The notes under the pieces are model-generated. The model searched no databases, was not told where the DNA came from, and worked only from the letters and a program-made list of their open reading frames with translations. A DNA stretch of 9,633 nucleotides, taken from assembly GCA_945875135.1 (NCBI GenBank), contig CAMCJO010000056.1, positions 1-9,633 of the forward strand. Reading direction: 5' to 3'. This document shows, one piece after another, positions 6,411-9,633 of the stretch; within the stretch, counting starts at the first letter, position 1; the number at the start of each line of letters is the position of its first letter. A program made the position numbers and the translations under genes. Source of the DNA: an uncultured Porphyromonas sp. (GTDB taxonomy: Bacteria > Bacteroidota > Bacteroidia > Bacteroidales > Porphyromonadaceae).

Positions 6411-8210
6411 TCACTTGACGCGCAGGTCGAGCGTCTTCGTCAGGTAGGCCACCTCTTTGTAGTTTTCCACATAGTAAGCTGCACGTTCCTGCGCTGTGGA
6501 GGCGTGCTGTGTCTGCTCTACAGCTGCGACCTCTGTCGTTAGCGTGAGATTGTCGTTGTGTAGCTTAGCCTTAAGGTAACGTAGCAAAGTGCGCTCGACT
6601 CGCTCGAACGACTCTAGCTGTATGTTGCTCACCAGGGAGACCTTGAGTCCATGAGGAGGCTGCAACTCAGGCGTCACCGTGTGGAGTAGCTGTGAGAGGT
6701 AGGCGTCTTCCGTCAGCTCCTCATCAGCAAATGCGAACCACCACTTGAGTAGCTCATCGGGCGTGACTGGCTCATCACGCTGTCCAGTCTCCGAGGCATC
6801 TGAGTCTTCGTCCGCTTCGTCTGCGGAAGCTTGTTGTGCCGTAAGCGTCTCCTCTGCCTGACGCTTGAGAGCTGATATGCGTAGGGAGGAGCCTGTTGGG
6901 GTGTATTGCTTCGGCTGACTAGTTGCTAGCTGAGGAGTCTTTTTTTTTTCGCTGGGCGTAGACGTAGCCTGATAGGTGGCTGGCGGTGTCTTCACGCTAC
7001 TCTCTTGCGGAGCTGGAGATGCTGGGGTTGGTTGCGAGGCTGGCTCAGAGGTTGCTGAGACTGGTTGGCTAGGAGCTGCCGTCGCGGGAGCAACTGTAGC
7101 ATTCTTAAACGCACCACACATCTCCGAAATCCCCATCATCGTCAGCTCGACTAGGAGGCGCTTAGCTTGCGACGAGCGGTAGTTGCGCTCGCAGGCGACT
7201 AGCTTAGAGATAGACTTGTAGAGAAAGAGTGGATGGATCTGCTGAGCTAGCGTCATAAACCGCTCTCCATGAATGCCCGTATAAGGGAAGAGCTGAACCG
7301 TCTCTGGGGTTCGTGCCACCAGTAGATTGCGCATAAAGTCGGCTAGTCCGATGATCAGTTGTCGCATGGCAACCCCCTTGCCGAGAAGCTCGTCGAGGAG
7401 TAAGAGCGCACGCTTGTAGTCACCACTATATAGGTAGGTGGTGAAGTAAAAGTAGTACTCGTCGTCTAGTATGTTGAGTGTCTGCAGCGTCTGCTCGTAG
7501 GAGATGACTCCGTCTTGCGCTGTACTAGCCAAGCGGTCAAAGAGCGAGAGCGCATCACGCATACCACCGTCAGCGATCCGCGCTATCGTGTCAAAAGAGC
7601 GTGGGTCGTACTGGAGCCCCTCGGCATCTGCCACACGGCGTAGCTGCTCAGCGATCTGCTCAGGCGGTATCGGCTTGAAGTCGTACACCTGACAGCGTGA
7701 GAGGATGGTGGGGAGGACTTTGTCCTTTTCAGTTGTAGCCAGGATAAAGACCACATAGCCTGGTGGCTCCTCAAGCGTTTTGAGGAAAGCATTGAAGGCT
7801 CCCGACGAAAGCATGTGCACCTCGTCGATGATGTAGACCTTGTACTTGCCTTGCTGTGGACGTATGTAGACATCTTCGTTGAGACGGCGTATATCGTCGA
7901 CCGAGTTGTTGGAGGCAGCATCCAGCTCGTATATATTGAACGCTCGCTGGTTCAGTGCCGCCTGACAGTTAGGGCATACGCCACACGCCTCCCCCTCAGG
8001 GGTGAGCTGCTCGCAGTTGATCGTGCGAGCTAGGATGCGCGCTGCGGAGGTCTTGCCCACACCACGGGGGCCGCAGAAAAGGTAAGCGTGAGCTATCTTG
8101 CCCTGCTTGATAGCGCTCTTGAGCGTGAGGCATATAGCCTCCTGCCCGAGCATCTCATCGAAAGTCTGCGGGCGGTACTTACGTGCTGATACTATGAAGT
8201 TGTCACTCAT
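6411..8210 (-). CDS. dnaX: DNA polymerase III subunit gamma/tau (clamp loader)
   Basis: This 599-residue protein is the ATPase subunit of the clamp loader, which opens and loads the sliding clamp at the replication fork. The AAA+ core shows Walker A GPRGVGKT (47-54), four zinc-binding Cys (66, 76, 79, 82), Walker B IIDEVHML (127-134), sensor 1 ATT (158-160), the SRC arginine-finger motif (171-173) and sensor 2 GGMRDALS (215-222). A collar domain follows to about 365. Next come a Pro/Ala/Ser/Thr-rich linker (about 370-480) and a C-terminal domain (about 485-599) in the place where tau binds polymerase and helicase. I chose the ATG at 8210-8208 because MSDNFIVSARKYRPQTF is where the family begins. 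It has AAGG just upstream and overlaps the preceding stop by 8 bp, suggesting translational coupling. An upstream ATG at 8249 adds 13 unlikely residues. A ten-A run at codons 421-424 may produce a short gamma form. Confidence 0.97.
   Translation of the reverse strand: MSDNFIVSARKYRPQTFDEMLGQEAICLTLKSAIKQGKIAHAYLFCGPRGVGKTSAARILARTINCEQLTPEGEACGVCPNCQAALNQRAFNIYELDAASNNSVDDIRRLNEDVYIRPQQGKYKVYIIDEVHMLSSGAFNAFLKTLEEPPGYVVFILATTEKDKVLPTILSRCQVYDFKPIPPEQIAEQLRRVADAEGLQYDPRSFDTIARIADGGMRDALSLFDRLASTAQDGVISYEQTLQTLNILDDEYYFYFTTYLYSGDYKRALLLLDELLGKGVAMRQLIIGLADFMRNLLVARTPETVQLFPYTGIHGERFMTLAQQIHPLFLYKSISKLVACERNYRSSQAKRLLVELTMMGISEMCGAFKNATVAPATAAPSQPVSATSEPASQPTPASPAPQESSVKTPPATYQATSTPSEKKKTPQLATSQPKQYTPTGSSLRISALKRQAEETLTAQQASADEADEDSDASETGQRDEPVTPDELLKWWFAFADEELTEDAYLSQLLHTVTPELQPPHGLKVSLVSNIQLESFERVERTLLRYLKAKLHNDNLTLTTEVAAVEQTQHASTAQERAAYYVENYKEVAYLTKTLDLRVK
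6940..6949 (-). promoter_or_regulatory. dnaX: Probable programmed slippage site (A10-G) in dnaX
   Basis: The coding strand reads GAA AAA AAA AAG, ten consecutive A followed by G, encoding Glu-Lys-Lys-Lys at residues 421-424 in the linker. A -1 shift (one base re-read or added) gives DSSASN and then TAG at 6921-6919, a product of 430 residues. A +1 shift (one base lost) gives RLLS and then TAG at 6928-6926, a product of 427 residues. Either would keep the ATPase and collar domains and lose the tau tail. E. coli makes gamma by a -1 ribosomal shift at A AAA AAG in dnaX, and Thermus makes it by transcriptional slippage on an A-run. A small CTAG-CAA-CTAG hairpin (6929-6919) lies just downstream. 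Confidence 0.75.
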
Positions 8211-9492
8211 CTGCCTTAGGGTTGTCATCGTCCGCGTGCGCCTCCTCATACCGCTCTTGCTCTGACTTGGTCAGGGCTGAGAGCCCGTTGTTTTGTACAA
8301 TTTTGGAGAGACGCTCGAGAGGCTTCGTCTCCTGAAGATCCGTAGAGGCTGTCGGCTTAGCCTTCGATCCAGGCACGAAGTCATGACGATAGAGATTAAT
8401 AAAGAGTACAATCAGGGAGAGGATCAGCGGTCCAAAGATGACGCCCCAGAATCCGAAGAGTGAGAGACCGATGAAGACCCCGAAGATCGTGATCAGCGGG
8501 TGAATGTTTGCCATCTGCTTCTGTAGGAGTAGGCGCGCTACATTATCCACCCCACCGATGACGATAAAGCCGTAGAGAGCTAGTAGGATCGCGTTGAGCC
8601 AGTCCCCATTGATTCCCATGACGACTGCTATCGGGATCCACACGAGCATCGTACCGAGTACTGGGATGATGGTTGTAAAGGTCGTTAACACGGCAAAGAG
8701 CAGTGCATTGTCCACCTCAAAGATCAGGTAGCCTATGTAAGCAAAGACTCCCTGCACGATAGCCAAGAGCGGGATGCCGATAGCGTTGCTCTTGACGATA
8801 CTAATCGTCTCGCTAGAGACTGTCTTCTTATTGCGCTCTGTAAAGGGTAGTAGCTCCTCTACCGCTACTTCAAAGTGGTCATAACCTCGTAGCATGAAGT
8901 AGAGAAGGAAGAGGATGATAAAGGCGTTGAGGAAGAATGAAGACATCCCCTGCAGCAGGACCTTTACGAGCGTGGTCGAGAAGCTCGTCAGCTTCTGTAA
9001 GTTTTCATTACTCCAGAGCTCTATGCCAAAGCGATCCTCTACATCTTTGATCACCTCCTGTGCTTGCGTCGTCAGCACATTGAGCGACTCTGGGTCAAAA
9101 GTGGAGAAGAGGTCGATCAGCATCAAGACGATCCCCATCACTGGTATGAGGAAGAAAAAGATTGCCTCTATCGTCAGCAACGAAGCGGCCCAGCTGCGTC
9201 CCCAGTGCTTGCGCTCGACGAGCCACTTCATCTGACCTCTCAGGAGGACGTAGATGGTCAAGGCTCCCAGCACGCCACTCATATAGGGGAGGGCGTGCTT
9301 GCCGATGATCAGCATCAAGATGAAAATCAGCGTGATCAGCGAGGTGCGAGGCGTCCAGAAGGAGACTCTATATACAGGCTCTCCATGCTTCGCACGACTC
9401 TGTGTCAGATCTTCGGGAGAGATCTGATCACAAGACTGGGTCGCAGATGATGCCTTGGGGGAGTCGTTAGGGTCTTTGCTATTTGTTGTCAT
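8203..9492 (-). CDS. AI-2E/PerM (YdiK-TqsA) family membrane transporter
   Basis: This 429-residue protein belongs to the AI-2E family (formerly UPF0118), inner-membrane proteins whose substrates are mostly unknown. Some members export autoinducer-2 or act as Na+/H+ antiporters. The charged N-terminus (1-48) is cytoplasmic-like. Hydrophobic segments lie near 50-64, 68-85, 103-128, 175-201, 238-258, 262-292, 299-315 and 330-366. Family marks are the loop between the third and fourth segments, TIIPVLGTMLVWIPIA (274-289), and HPLITIFGVFIGLSLFGFWG (331-350) followed by IFGPLI. The tail (370-429) is hydrophilic and acidic. The length is somewhat above the usual 340-380 residues because of both tails. 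The stop overlaps the dnaX start by 8 bp, so the two are probably one transcript. A TACCTTTG box lies about 55 bp before the ATG. The name does not establish AI-2 transport here. Confidence 0.92.
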   Translation of the reverse strand: MTTNSKDPNDSPKASSATQSCDQISPEDLTQSRAKHGEPVYRVSFWTPRTSLITLIFILMLIIGKHALPYMSGVLGALTIYVLLRGQMKWLVERKHWGRSWAASLLTIEAIFFFLIPVMGIVLMLIDLFSTFDPESLNVLTTQAQEVIKDVEDRFGIELWSNENLQKLTSFSTTLVKVLLQGMSSFFLNAFIILFLLYFMLRGYDHFEVAVEELLPFTERNKKTVSSETISIVKSNAIGIPLLAIVQGVFAYIGYLIFEVDNALLFAVLTTFTTIIPVLGTMLVWIPIAVVMGINGDWLNAILLALYGFIVIGGVDNVARLLLQKQMANIHPLITIFGVFIGLSLFGFWGVIFGPLILSLIVLFINLYRHDFVPGSKAKPTASTDLQETKPLERLSKIVQNNGLSALTKSEQERYEEAHADDDNPKADE

Positions 9493-9546
9493 AGAGCTAA
9501 GAGTGAGTTTTGAGATATATCCTATATAGAGCTATCAACTTTCACC

Positions 9547-9554
9547 CAAAGGTA
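9547..9554 (-). promoter_or_regulatory. Bacteroidota-type -7 box upstream of the AI-2E gene and dnaX
   Basis: The minus strand reads TACCTTTG at 9554-9547, identical to the box before the protease gene and an exact TAnnTTTG match. A start near 9541 would leave a leader of about 48 bases before the ATG at 9492. No clear TTTG element is seen about 20 bases further upstream, so the call rests on the -7 box alone. It would drive the AI-2E gene and, by overlap, dnaX. Confidence 0.5.
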
Positions 9555-9580
9555 CGAAAAAAGAGATTAGAAGCTAGAGG

Positions 9581-9633
9581 CAGGGCTGACGCATTATAAA
9601 TGAAAAGCTGATTTTGGTGTTGAGGGGAGAATG
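9581..9633. mobile_element. Left end of a second element with the same terminus; cut by the window edge
   Basis: CAGGGCTGACGCATTATA at 9581-9598 is identical over 18 bases to the left end of the element at 6210. The following bases (AATGAAAAGCTGATTTTGG...) share only short matches with the first element's interior. It may therefore be a diverged miniature copy or the end of a longer insertion sequence using the same ends. No coding frame can be judged from the 53 bases present. Confidence 0.6.

Noticed and set aside
6940..6949. The ten-A run as a sequencing or assembly error that breaks dnaX
   Set aside because: The frame with ten A continues into a full-length, family-typical C-terminus, so this length is the correct coding length. 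Slippage is the better reading.
9064..9450. Plus-strand open frame of 128 residues opposite the AI-2E gene
   Set aside because: It is antisense to a recognisable membrane protein, with no promoter, ribosome site or family features.
8203..9492. Naming the AI-2E family gene as an autoinducer-2 exporter
   Set aside because: Family members have varied or unknown substrates, and no AI-2 synthesis or sensing gene is in the window.

Overview
The window looks like a chromosomal segment from a Bacteroidota species, most likely Porphyromonas or a close relative. Three things support this. Two secreted proteins end in type IX secretion (T9SS) sorting domains. Two promoters carry the Bacteroidota -7 box TAnnTTTG, both as TACCTTTG. 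One of the secreted proteins resembles the lysyl-endopeptidase-like serine protease described in P. gingivalis. Base composition is moderate in GC, and the species cannot be set from this window alone.

All six well-supported genes lie on the minus strand, so transcription runs from the right edge to the left. In that order they are: an AI-2E/PerM-type membrane protein (9492-8203); dnaX, the DNA polymerase III gamma/tau subunit (8210-6411, overlapping the previous stop by 8 bp); a secreted trypsin-fold protease (6135-3796); the alpha and beta subunits of a two-chain [4Fe-4S] class I fumarate hydratase (3759-2917 and 2905-2348); and a secreted leucine-rich-repeat protein (2292-145). The right-hand pair is housekeeping (membrane transport and replication). 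The left-hand group mixes extracellular protein use (protease, LRR surface protein) with fumarate/malate interconversion, which would fit an amino-acid-fermenting anaerobe. That metabolic link is inference.

The 275-bp gap between dnaX and the protease (6136-6410) holds most of the non-coding structure. It contains the protease promoter, a 94-bp miniature inverted-repeat element with 18-bp ends flanked by a 9-bp direct repeat (CTAATTCCT), and two hairpins downstream of dnaX. The left end of a second element with the same 18-bp terminus begins at 9581, upstream of the AI-2E gene promoter, and runs off the window. The leftmost 144 bases hold a perfect inverted repeat after the LRR gene and an unexplained open frame leaving the window.

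The strongest observation is a run of ten A residues in the dnaX coding strand, in the linker before the tau-specific C-terminus. Both alternative frames reach a stop within seven codons. Slippage there would yield a gamma-like protein of about 427-430 residues next to the 599-residue tau form. I found no rRNA, tRNA, CRISPR array or clearly new multi-gene system.
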